Below, in pieces: positions 55,085-63,651 of a stretch of 64,000 nt of DNA. Source of the DNA: Belliella baltica DSM 15883 (GTDB lineage Bacteria; Bacteroidota; Bacteroidia; Cytophagales; Cyclobacteriaceae). The stretch spans positions 2,501,501 to 2,565,500 of the forward strand of contig NC_018010.1 in assembly GCF_000265405.1 (NCBI RefSeq), in the 5' to 3' direction. Below the pieces are notes generated by a model. The model worked only from the letters and a program-made list of their open reading frames with translations. It was not told the origin of the DNA and did no database searches. How positions within the stretch are numbered: the first letter of the stretch is position 1; every line of letters starts with the position of its first letter. The position numbers were made by a program, and so were the translations under genes.

Positions 55085-56713
55085 ATGACTAGGTACTATA
55101 TCAATAAAATTCTGGTTGCGATTTTTATTGTCTTTACTTTTAACTTATCTTATGCTCAAAATGCCTCAACAAATAATAATAAATTTTACGAGCTGAATAG
55201 ACTTAATCAGCTAAATACAGATACTTCAAATAATTTCCTCCAAAATAATGCATATCAAGTCCTGCCAGAAAATGTAGATCAAATAATATCAAGAAAGGGA
55301 GCTTTTTTTAAAGAAGTTTTACCTTATAAAGTTTCTTTTTTACCAATTACCCTTCTAAGTCAATATTCATCAAAAACCATTTATCCAGAAGTCTCTAGGC
55401 TCATTAATAATCTAGGCTTTCAATCCTATGCTTCTGCGGGTTTATTCGCAAGTCTAGGGCCGTTATCAATACAGGTACAACCAGAGTTTATTTATGCACA
55501 AAACAAAGTGTTTAATATAGGTTCTCAGAAATCTAATAATACTGAATATCTTGAGCGATTTGGGGAAGGATCTTATCAAACATTTCTTCCCGGTCAAAGT
55601 AGTATTAGACTCAGTGCAGGTGCATTTTCCATTGGTGCCTCTACTGAGAATATCTGGTGGGGTCCAGGGCAATTCAACTCCCTACTTTTTTCAAACAATG
55701 CCTTTGGGTTTGAACACTTAACTTTAAATACTAGGCGTCCCGCAAAAACATTTTTAGGGACTTTTGAAGGTCAAGTCATTATGGGCAGGCTTGAAGGGTC
55801 TGGCTTAGAATCACCAATTAGTAATCTATTAAGAGATGATTCAAGATACCTCAACGGAATAAATATAGTTTATGGTCCCAAATGGATCCCCGGCTTTTTT
55901 ATTGGAGTGTCGAGAGTGTTTCAGCAATATTCAGAAACAAGAGGTGATACTTTTAGAGATTATTTTCCAATTTTTGGAGGATTACAAAAAGAAAGACTTT
56001 TGGAAGACTTTGAAGATCCCGGTGAATTTGATAGGGCAGGAAGAGATCAACAGCTTACTGGTTTTGTAAGATTTATAAACAAGAAAGCAAAAGCTGAGTT
56101 ATATTTTGAATTTGGAAGAAGAGATCATGCTTTTAATTGGAGAGAAGCTATTTTAAACCCTGAACATGCTAGAGCCTATTTATTCGGTTTCAATAAGTTA
56201 CTTTCTTTACCAAATGATGCAGCTTTTCAGTTAAGAACAGAAGTACTTCAACAGCAAGAGTCAATAAATATCCTAGTAAGATATCCTGGTATAGGAGGAG
56301 GACAAAATTGGGGTGGTCATATACCAGTTAGACATGGTTTTACCCATAGAGGTCAGATGCTTGGTCCGGGAGTTGGACCAAGTAGCAATGTTCAAACAAT
56401 AGAAGGTGCTTGGGTAAAAGGGTTCAAAAAATTAGGTATAAGGTTTGAGAGATTGAATAGGCATCAAGATATTTATACCAAAAGATTTAATGATCCTTCT
56501 GAACAAGGTAGATGGGTTGACCTTTCAGCTAGAATTCTGGCCGATTGGCAGTTTAATAATTTGATTATCAGTTCAAATGTGAATTTTGTAAATTCTCTCA
56601 ACTACCAATGGCAACTCGCCCCCGACAGTACCCCCGAATATCCCAAAGGAGAAAACCTATTTTCAGTTCACTCCCAAGTGAGTCTGATCTATCTTTTTGA
56701 TAAGAAAAAGTAG
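55085..56713 (+). CDS. wzi: Capsule assembly Wzi family outer-membrane protein
   Basis: The 542-residue protein starts at MTRYYINKILVAIFIVF, giving a signal peptide that ends NLSYAQ; a TTG ten codons earlier is not needed. The mature region is beta-strand rich with family traits such as GPLSIQVQPEFIYAQNK, NIWWGPGQFNSLLFSNNA and LGTFEGQVIMGRLEGSG, and ends in a barrel-like strand (VSLIYLF). Wzi barrels sit in the outer membrane and help attach capsule to the surface. It closes the variable core. Confidence 0.87.
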   Translation: MTRYYINKILVAIFIVFTFNLSYAQNASTNNNKFYELNRLNQLNTDTSNNFLQNNAYQVLPENVDQIISRKGAFFKEVLPYKVSFLPITLLSQYSSKTIYPEVSRLINNLGFQSYASAGLFASLGPLSIQVQPEFIYAQNKVFNIGSQKSNNTEYLERFGEGSYQTFLPGQSSIRLSAGAFSIGASTENIWWGPGQFNSLLFSNNAFGFEHLTLNTRRPAKTFLGTFEGQVIMGRLEGSGLESPISNLLRDDSRYLNGINIVYGPKWIPGFFIGVSRVFQQYSETRGDTFRDYFPIFGGLQKERLLEDFEDPGEFDRAGRDQQLTGFVRFINKKAKAELYFEFGRRDHAFNWREAILNPEHARAYLFGFNKLLSLPNDAAFQLRTEVLQQQESINILVRYPGIGGGQNWGGHIPVRHGFTHRGQMLGPGVGPSSNVQTIEGAWVKGFKKLGIRFERLNRHQDIYTKRFNDPSEQGRWVDLSARILADWQFNNLIISSNVNFVNSLNYQWQLAPDSTPEYPKGENLFSVHSQVSLIYLFDKKK

Positions 56714-56756
56714 AATTGAAGTTTTAAAAGATCCATAATAATTAGTTTATAGAATT

Positions 56757-58073
56757 ATGAAAATCACAGTTATTGGTACCGGCTACGTCGGTTTAGTATC
56801 AGGTGCTTGCTTTGCAGAAGTAGGGATTCATGTAGTATGTGTGGACGTCGATCAGAAAAAGATCGAGGGACTTAAAAAGGGAATCATGCCCATCTATGAG
56901 CCCGGACTCGAAGAAATCGTCAAAAGAAATTACGCCTCAGGCAGGTTAGAGTTTACCACGGACTTGGGCGCAGCCATCCAAGGTTCTGAAGTGGCTTTTA
57001 TCGCTGTTGGTACCCCTCCAGGTGAAGATGGCTCTGCGGACTTGAAATATGTCCTGGCAGTAGCGGATGAAATCGGAAACACCATGTCTGATTATATCGT
57101 CGTTGCGACCAAGAGTACTGTTCCTGTTACCACAGGAGAAAAAGTACGTGCAGCCATCAAAGCAGCTTTGGAGAAAAGAAACTCAGACTTACCTTTTGCA
57201 GTAGCTTCTAATCCTGAATTCTTGAAAGAAGGTGCAGCGGTAGAAGACTTTATGAAGCCTGACAGAATCGTTATCGGAGTAGATGATGAAAGGGCAGAGG
57301 AGATGATGAAAAGACTCTACAAACCCTTTCAGCTGAATGGTGACCGCATCATTTTTATGGACATCCCCTCTGCAGAGATGACTAAATATACAGCGAATGC
57401 GATGTTGGCCACCAAGATTTCCTTTATGAATGACATCGCCAACCTTTGCGAATTGGTTGGTGCCAATGCCAATATGGTCAGAAAAGGAATTGGTTCAGAT
57501 CCTCGTATCGGTACCAAATTCATCTATCCGGGTGTGGGCTATGGAGGTTCTTGTTTCCCTAAAGACGTCAAAGCCATCATCAAAACAGGCAAGCAATATG
57601 GCTATGACTTGAAAGTCCTTCAAGCAGTAGAGGATGTCAATGATGCCCAAAAGCATGTGCTCGTGAAGAAAATCAAAGCGCACTTCGGAGAAGACCTCTC
57701 AGGGATGACTTTCGCCATTTGGGGATTGAGTTTCAAGCCGAATACAGACGACTTACGTGAAGCCCCAGCCATCGTTATCATCGATGAACTGATCGCTGCA
57801 GGAGCCAAAGTAAAGGCCTATGACCCCATCGCCATGAAAGAAGCCCAGCACATCTATATCGGTGACAAAATCACCTATGCCAGGGATGCCTACGACGCCT
57901 GTGTAGATGCAGATGCCCTGCTTTTAGTCACCGAATGGTCTGAATTCCGCATCCCTTCCTGGGAAGCCCTCGGCAAACTCCTCACCAACAAAGTCATCTT
58001 CGACGGCCGAAACATCTACGACAAAAAATACCTAGAAGAGTTGGAGTTTGTGCATTATGGAATAGGGGTTTGA
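56757..58073 (+). CDS. ugd: UDP-glucose 6-dehydrogenase, copy 2
   Basis: The 438-residue protein has the same motifs as copy 1, including catalytic Cys266 in GYGGSCFPKD. By eye it differs from the copy at 33106-34422 at 26 residues (about 94% identity), but many third codon positions differ, so the duplication is not recent or one copy was imported. Both genes lie in the same direction and bracket most of the locus (23.6 kb apart). They could supply extra UDP-GlcA or serve as recombination sites. Confidence 0.96.
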   Translation: MKITVIGTGYVGLVSGACFAEVGIHVVCVDVDQKKIEGLKKGIMPIYEPGLEEIVKRNYASGRLEFTTDLGAAIQGSEVAFIAVGTPPGEDGSADLKYVLAVADEIGNTMSDYIVVATKSTVPVTTGEKVRAAIKAALEKRNSDLPFAVASNPEFLKEGAAVEDFMKPDRIVIGVDDERAEEMMKRLYKPFQLNGDRIIFMDIPSAEMTKYTANAMLATKISFMNDIANLCELVGANANMVRKGIGSDPRIGTKFIYPGVGYGGSCFPKDVKAIIKTGKQYGYDLKVLQAVEDVNDAQKHVLVKKIKAHFGEDLSGMTFAIWGLSFKPNTDDLREAPAIVIIDELIAAGAKVKAYDPIAMKEAQHIYIGDKITYARDAYDACVDADALLLVTEWSEFRIPSWEALGKLLTNKVIFDGRNIYDKKYLEELEFVHYGIGV

Positions 58074-58511
58074 TGGATGTTAAACGTTAAGTGTTAATCG
58101 TTAAAACGTAAGAAAAACCATCATTTATGGAATTCTCTACGCTTAACGTCTTTAACGCACAGCGATAGCTAGCATTGACGATATTAACGTTCAGCGTTCA
58201 GTGTTAATCGTTAAAACGTAAGAAAAACCATCATTTACGCAATATCTCACGCTTAACGTCTTTAACGCTCGGCGACAGCCAGCATTAACGCTTAACAAAC
58301 TTACCATTCATCGTATTTTCAGAGGCGGAGGATGGGTTTAGGTATGGTTTGAATATAAAAATCAAAGAATAACTGAAAATGTCATTGAAAATCAAAGTGG
58401 ATTGATTCTAATGGAGCAATTCAAACATTAACTCAATCCACCAATCCCTAATTACCTAATCCACTATTTCCCCAATAACTTAATCCACTAATCCCTAATC
58501 AACCAACCCCC
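58074..58511. repeat. GTTAATCG/CGCTTAACG hairpin repeat, two copies, plus AACC words
   Basis: GTTAATCGTTAAAACGTAAG and ATTCTCTACGCTTAACGTC/TTTAACGC words occur twice (about 58080-58185 and 58200-58290), a period near 115 bases. CAGCGATAGCTAGCATT and CGGCGACAGCCAGCATT lie within them. CCAATCCCTAATTACC-type text leads to the cupin gene. Confidence 0.7.
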
Positions 58512-59027
58512 ATGTTCAACGCCATCAGCAAAGACCTCGATAAACTAGAAGTATTCACTGAAATAAAAGCTCAAATGGAATCCTTGGGTTTTACCGTAAT
58601 TGCGCAAGACATAGAAAGACCTTGGGGAGCATTTTTAGTCATCGAACCTTTACAAGTAAAGGAATTTCAAAAGATGTTCTTTGGAGAAGTGACTTTGAGC
58701 TTTGACGAGAAACTCTCTTACAGCCCAAAAATCCTGATCGTAGCACCGGAGCAGAAACTCTCTTGGCAGTACCACCATAGAAGATCTGAATTATGGAAAT
58801 TGGTTGAAGGAGAAGCGGCAATCGCACGATCCCAAACAGACCAGGAAAATCCAGCTGAGGACATGAAAACAGGGGAGGTCGTTACTTTAGCGCAAGGCGA
58901 ACGCCATAGACTCATCGGCAAAAACACCTGGGGTATCATAGCCGAAATCTGGGTTCACACCGACCCCAACAACCCGTCTGATGAATCTGATATCGTTAGA
59001 ATCCAAGATGATTATAGGAGAAGTTGA
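58512..59027 (+). CDS. Cupin-domain sugar-phosphate isomerase-like protein
   Basis: The 171-residue protein has a helical N-terminus followed by a jelly-roll of the mannose-6-phosphate isomerase type II class: RPWGAFLVIEP, then PEQKLSWQYHHRRSELWKLVEGEA, and LAQGERHRLIGKNTWGIIAEIWVH. His in YHHRRSE and GERHRL plus Glu form the metal site. It resembles proteins annotated as phosphoheptose or mannose-6-phosphate isomerases in Bacteroidetes. It could feed mannose-6-phosphate into GDP-mannose for Gmd. It is the last gene with a link to the capsule pathway. Confidence 0.82.
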   Translation: MFNAISKDLDKLEVFTEIKAQMESLGFTVIAQDIERPWGAFLVIEPLQVKEFQKMFFGEVTLSFDEKLSYSPKILIVAPEQKLSWQYHHRRSELWKLVEGEAAIARSQTDQENPAEDMKTGEVVTLAQGERHRLIGKNTWGIIAEIWVHTDPNNPSDESDIVRIQDDYRRS

Positions 59028-59734
59028 TTTGGTTAATCGTTTAATTGGTTAGAATTAAGAGGTGAAACGTTAGACATAAGATATGAGATTCCCCTTTCAT
59101 TTCGATTATATCTCTATTTCGTGAGAATCCCAAGCGCTTCAGCGCTTCTAATTCAAAATCAACCAAGTGGAGCTTATCTAATTTTAAATCCTATTTATAC
59201 ATCAAATCCCAAAAATCCCAATTCGGTAAATTCGGTAAATTCGTGGTTCCTTTTTCTTTCAATCTAAAATCCAAATTTGAAATTCGATCAATTTTTACCT
59301 GCAGTAGGCAGGCGTGGTTATCCATCTGCTAGCAATAATTCAAATCTGTGTCCATTAGTGTTCATCCCGATATTCTCGGGACAGGTCCTGTGGTAGAAAA
59401 AATCAGCACACCACAGCGTTTCTTCGCGGCATAAAAATAACCACAGAGGTTCGCAAAGGTATCGCAAAGGAAGATTATATAAAAGGTAATGAAGAAGTTC
59501 GACCCACTTAGGGTCGTGAATTATGGGAATGGAATCTACATCTCAACCACCGGTTCCACCGGCGGCTATTCAAGGTTGAAGCCATTTAGGCTTCAACAAA
59601 GACCTAGTAAAACCCAATACATTTATCAATTAGCTAATTAGTCCTTAATCAATTATATAATTAACAAATTTAATAGTTAATCAAATTAGCACTTAACCTA
59701 ATCAACTTAATTAACTCAATTAACCAGTTATGAA
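59028..59734. other. Spacer with several perfect mini-hairpins
   Basis: No gene is visible. Perfect inverted repeats include AAGCGCT-TC-AGCGCTT (59132-59147), CGACCC-ACTTA-GGGTCG (about 59500-59516) and GTTGAAGCC-ATTTA-GGCTTCAAC (59575-59597). The phrase CGATATTCTCGGGACAGGTC with CTGTGGTA (about 59370-59395) recurs near 62571. Repeated CAAATTTGAAATTCG-like and AATTCGTGG words link it to the 25.5-25.8 kb repeats. Confidence 0.65.
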
Positions 59735-60762
59735 TATCCGCCTACGTACAAGTAGGCAAATTTTATACTTTGACAATACGTGTCAATAACTTTCAGGGCT
59801 GTATTTTAAGTGTTTAATTGGCTTGAAATAAAGAAAGAAGCCATGACTATCCTACAATTCAATGAAAGATATCCAGATGAGGCAAGTTGCATTCATTTCT
59901 TTAAGGAACAAAGAGAAAGGGAAGGCATTATTTGTAAGAAATGTAAGTCCAGAGAACACTACTGGCTTAATTCTCTCAATATGTTTCAATGTAAACATTG
60001 TGAATTTAGGACAGGCCTGAAGAATGGTACCGTTATGGAAAACAGCAAGTTGCCATTAAGGATCTGGTTGCTTGCAATGACACTTGTAAGTGCAACCAAG
60101 AAGGGGTTTAGCTGCCTGGAACTCCAGAGGCAGATGGGGCATAGTAGATACGAGACTGTTTTCAGGCTGTACCACAAGCTCCGAGAAGCAATGGGTAAAC
60201 GTGATAGCCAATATAAACTAGAGGATATGGTTGAATATGATGAGGCTTTTGTAAGCAAGGCAACAAAATCTTCGGAAAGGATGAAGCTGAAGAAAGGACG
60301 CGGAAGTCAAAAACAAGCTTCCGTTGCTGTCATGGCTGAATCATCTATTCTTGAAGACTTAATTACCGGAGAAAAGGACAAAAGCTGCAGATATTTCAAG
60401 ATGGTCAAAATAGATAACTTGAAGGCAAAAACAGCCGAAAAACTGATAAAAGGCCTGATTGACAAGAAAGCTGTGGTTCAGACTGATGAAAGTACGACTT
60501 ATTCTAACCTAGAAGATTGTATCGATGTCCATGTAAGCGAACTATCCTCCACAAAAGAAGGTAAGTTCAATCTCAAATGGGTACATATAGCAATAAGTAA
60601 CCTCAAAAGAGATCTGCAGAAGTACCATATGGTTTCAGAAAAGATGCTTCAAAACTATCTCAATGAATTCTGTTACAAACTAAACCGAAGATACTTTGGT
60701 GAAAAACTATTTGACAGATTGGTTATTGCAAGCATTTGCCCCTACTTGTATACAAGCGGATA
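59735..60762 (+). mobile_element. IS1595-type insertion sequence
   Basis: The element is about 1.03 kb. TATCCGC at 59735-59741 is inverted as GCGGATA at 60756-60762. Similarity continues inward over about 30 bases (TACAAGTAGG-CAAAT on both sides, with small gaps). Each end also has an internal palindrome: CCTAC..GTAGG (59741-59756) on the left and the perfect CTTGTATACAAG (60745-60756) on the right. No convincing target duplication was found; IS1595 elements usually make 8-bp ones. The transposase stop codon straddles the right end. Confidence 0.72.
59770..59786. promoter_or_regulatory. Inverted repeat in the transposase leader
   Basis: TTGACA-ATACG-TGTCAA is a perfect 6-bp inverted repeat 57 bases upstream of the transposase ATG. 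It could be a -35 box, a protein-binding site or a small hairpin. Confidence 0.35.
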
Positions 60763-60763
60763 A
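59843..60763 (+). CDS. IS1595 family transposase
   Basis: The 306-residue transposase is intact. The start is the ATG of MTILQFNERYPDEAS, preceded by an A/G-rich stretch; a GTG 11 codons upstream is an alternative. A zinc ribbon (CKKCKSREHYWLNSLNMFQCKHC) is followed by LWLLAMTLVSATKKGFSCLELQRQMG-like helices. The DDE-like core has Asp in VEYDEAF, Asp in VQTDES, His in KWVHIAISNLKRDLQKYH and Glu in YLNEFCYKLNRRYF. No inactivating change is visible, so the element may be active. Confidence 0.92.
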   Translation: MTILQFNERYPDEASCIHFFKEQREREGIICKKCKSREHYWLNSLNMFQCKHCEFRTGLKNGTVMENSKLPLRIWLLAMTLVSATKKGFSCLELQRQMGHSRYETVFRLYHKLREAMGKRDSQYKLEDMVEYDEAFVSKATKSSERMKLKKGRGSQKQASVAVMAESSILEDLITGEKDKSCRYFKMVKIDNLKAKTAEKLIKGLIDKKAVVQTDESTTYSNLEDCIDVHVSELSSTKEGKFNLKWVHIAISNLKRDLQKYHMVSEKMLQNYLNEFCYKLNRRYFGEKLFDRLVIASICPYLYTSG

Positions 60764-60844
60764 TCATATAACCAGTTAACCTCTTAAGCCATTTAAACCC
60801 TTTCCCCAATCAACCATTCAACAATTTTCCCGTATATTCAACCT

Positions 60845-62107
60845 ATGAAATACATTTACCTTTTTCTATTTACAATCTTTTCAATTTCGGTTAATGCACA
60901 GCAGGCTTTAGTGGATAAAGTTTATGAAGAAAATATTCAGTCTGTACGGCTTTTTCCCAAAACACAAGAGTTTAGCAGTCAGATGACTTCACCAGTGATT
61001 TCACTTCAAGCAGCATCGCCCTTATTGCTTTCTTTTGATGATATCGCATATGATCCGGATATGTACTCGGCTAAAATTATTCATTGCAATATGGATTGGA
61101 CACCTTCAGACTTGAAGGAAAATGACTACCTAGATCAATTCAACGAGTTTAATGTCAATGATTACAATTATTCCATCGATACAAGAGTTCCTTACATCCA
61201 CTTCAATTTTATTCTTCCGAAAGTAACCAAAACAGGAAATTATGTGATTCAAGTCTATAGGAATAGAGATCAGAAGCAAACAATCCTTACCAAAAGATTC
61301 ATGGTTTTTGACAATTCTATGCAAGTAGGAGCGAGGATAGTACCTCCAAGTCAAACAGAATTTCGTAGAAAACAACAGCAGCTTAATCTCAATATCAACT
61401 ATAAAGCAAGAGAGGTACTTGATCCTAGAAATAGCATCAAGGTAATCATAAGGCAAAATCAACGTTGGGACAATGTGAAGTATGACCTTACGCCAACCAT
61501 GGTAAGAGAAGATCTCAAAACTATGGAATACCAACTATTTGATGGATCCAATGCATTTTTTGCAGGAAATGAATTTCGATTCGTTGATCTTAGATATGTT
61601 AGAGCTAGGGGGAATAACGTAGCCAAAGTGGAAATGAAAGAAGATGTGGTTTTTGCCGAAACTTTGGTAGAAAAAGCTAGACCTTCGGCCGCCTATTCAC
61701 AATACCTAGACATGAATGGGCAATATGCAATCTTCAATTTTGAACGACAAAATTATGACCTCGAAGGAGAATATATCCTGACGACCTTCAATTTAAGTGC
61801 TGAGGGAATCAATGAAACACCCTATTTGATTGGTGCTTTAACCAACTGGGAAAATCACCCTGATTCCAAAATGACTTTAAATACCAAAACCAATACCTAT
61901 GAAAGCACCTTGCTCCTTAAGCAAGGTTGGTACGATTATCAGTTTGCATACCTCACACCAAATGGATGGAACATGTCACCACTTGAAGGAGATCACTTTG
62001 AAACTGAAAATGAATACGAAGTCTTAGTCTATTTCCGAGATGTAGGCTCCCGCTACGACGAACTCGTCGGCTACATCAACATCAACCCTAATAAAAGGAG
62101 ATTATAG
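60845..62107 (+). CDS. Type IX secretion system plug protein (DUF5103)
   Basis: The 420-residue protein has a signal peptide MKYIYLFLFTIFSISVNAQ. The N-terminal domain has NIQSVRLFPKTQEFSSQM, SPLLLSFDDIAYDPDMYSAKIIHCNMDW and VPYIHFNFILPKVTKTGNYVIQVYRN. A second beta domain around 300-370 (PYLIGALTNWENHPDSKM) looks like an early-set fold. This is the plug family that closes the SprA translocon of the T9SS from the periplasmic side. The gene stands alone, as usual for this protein. Confidence 0.87.
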   Translation: MKYIYLFLFTIFSISVNAQQALVDKVYEENIQSVRLFPKTQEFSSQMTSPVISLQAASPLLLSFDDIAYDPDMYSAKIIHCNMDWTPSDLKENDYLDQFNEFNVNDYNYSIDTRVPYIHFNFILPKVTKTGNYVIQVYRNRDQKQTILTKRFMVFDNSMQVGARIVPPSQTEFRRKQQQLNLNINYKAREVLDPRNSIKVIIRQNQRWDNVKYDLTPTMVREDLKTMEYQLFDGSNAFFAGNEFRFVDLRYVRARGNNVAKVEMKEDVVFAETLVEKARPSAAYSQYLDMNGQYAIFNFERQNYDLEGEYILTTFNLSAEGINETPYLIGALTNWENHPDSKMTLNTKTNTYESTLLLKQGWYDYQFAYLTPNGWNMSPLEGDHFETENEYEVLVYFRDVGSRYDELVGYININPNKRRL

Positions 62108-62617
62108 TCGCTTGTGACCTATGTGTAGTTTTTAACTACACTCAAATATTACAATGTTTACTTACCGAACATATTATGATTTATAAAATATTCCCCAATT
62201 CTGATACGAAGTTGTAGATGCAATCTACTACTAGTTTACCTGATTTGACCTATCAATACTTTAACCAATTAACAGCTTGATCCAATTTCCCAATAACTCA
62301 ATTAAATAATTAACCATTCAACAGCATTACCAATTCCCTACCTCTTAGTTCTTGCGTCTTGTGTCTCAAATCTAAGATTCAAAAGTATTCATCCCACAGT
62401 TTATCTTTCCCTTCATCATTCGAAATTAAGAGTTCATCATTCATCATTTTTTAACCCCTTTAACCTTTTAATCCTCTAATCATTTACAATAAATACAATG
62501 AACTTTTCTACCTAATAACCAGTCATCTAATTAACCTAATAACCAATTAACCTTTTCAACTGTGTTCATTCCGATATTCTTGGGACAGGTCCTGTGGTAA
62601 AATAAAATCCATAAAAA
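62108..62617. other. Spacer of AACC-type words
   Basis: No gene is visible. From 62260 on the sequence is made of CCAATTAACAGC, CAATAACTCAATTAAATA and AACCTAATAACCAATTAACC words. TCCGATATTCTTGGGACAGG near 62570 duplicates the phrase near 59370. Confidence 0.6.
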
Positions 62618-62643
62618 AAAGCCCAACTTTTCAGCTGGGCTTT
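62618..62643 (-). terminator. Terminator of the cas6 gene
   Basis: AAAGCCCA (62618-62625) and TGGGCTTT (62636-62643) form an 8-bp stem around a 10-base loop. On the minus strand it is followed by a run of T, 19 bases after the cas6 stop. Confidence 0.85.
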
Positions 62644-62661
62644 AATTCTTTTGAGAAGCAA

Positions 62662-63546
62662 TTAAGCTTCTTCTGTTCCTGAGTTCTCTTCACCACCTTC
62701 AAGTTCTTGAGGTTTCTGCCTTTCGTGAGGCTTGTAAGGGATAAAACCCTCTCTCTTGAATTTGTAAGGTTCTGTTCTCTGTGCTTGGCCATGATTGGCA
62801 AGGTCTAACATACCAAAGCCTTTGTGGGTGAATGCACCCAAGCCACATTTGAACACGAAATCCTGTACTTCTGGCGCTGCATACAAGGTGAAAGGAAGTG
62901 TATATCCTCTTACTTCATACTTGACATCCATATCGTAAACAGAATAGATTCTAGCAAATTTCTTTTGCTGCTCTCTGAGCTTATTTACATAATTCATGTC
63001 AGGGACAACTTGGAACTTATAGAACGATTCCATCTGCTCTTGGCTATACCAACCCGATCTTTCCATTCGAGTAAGCGTGGATTCATACAACAGATCAGAA
63101 AATTCATCTGAATCTGGATTGATAAATCTCTTGCCCGACTCATCATTGAACGATGGCGTCAATAGCACCAATGGCGAGATACAAACGAACTTGTTCGAAG
63201 TCTCCAATTCTGGCTCTGTTTCCTGCTCCGTATATTCTGGAGAGATTACAAGATTTCCCAACTCAATTTTCGGAGTTGCAAACACCTGCTCCAAGAGATA
63301 GTCGATAAATTCTTCATTGGGTGATGAAAGCACTAGAGTGACTAAACTCGAGTAATAGTGTAATCCGCTTCTACTTACTTTGGTCTGACCTTTTAGACCT
63401 GAGAAGTTGAAGTAATTGTAATTGAAAAACTCCTCACGACCACCTTTTACGATGAGTCCTTTTAGGAATTGTGCCAGAATGTACTGATGGTGAAACGGTA
63501 AATAGGCACCCTTGTTTTTTAAGGAAAATATTAATCTTATTCTCAC
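62662..63546 (-). CDS. cas6: CRISPR-associated endoribonuclease Cas6 (stand-alone)
   Basis: The 294-residue protein has the Cas6 start MRIRLIFSLKNKGAYLPFHHQYILAQFLKGLI, with histidines 19-20 in the usual catalytic neighbourhood. A second ferredoxin-like half (YSVYDMDVKYEVRGYTLPF) follows, and the diagnostic glycine-rich loop GLGAFTHKGFGM at 235-246. The last 45 residues form an acidic, probably disordered tail (ending GGEENSGTEEA). Cas6 cuts pre-crRNA within repeats. No cas operon or CRISPR array is in the window, so this is an orphan gene next to ychF. Confidence 0.85.
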   Translation of the reverse strand: MRIRLIFSLKNKGAYLPFHHQYILAQFLKGLIVKGGREEFFNYNYFNFSGLKGQTKVSRSGLHYYSSLVTLVLSSPNEEFIDYLLEQVFATPKIELGNLVISPEYTEQETEPELETSNKFVCISPLVLLTPSFNDESGKRFINPDSDEFSDLLYESTLTRMERSGWYSQEQMESFYKFQVVPDMNYVNKLREQQKKFARIYSVYDMDVKYEVRGYTLPFTLYAAPEVQDFVFKCGLGAFTHKGFGMLDLANHGQAQRTEPYKFKREGFIPYKPHERQKPQELEGGEENSGTEEA

Positions 63547-63651
63547 GGTTTTTAAAAATAAAATTGAAACAATTATTAAACTTTGTTGACTTTTAGTGTT
63601 ATGTTTTACTTAAAGGTTCCTGCAAAAGTACAAATTTTTTTCTAAGAATTA

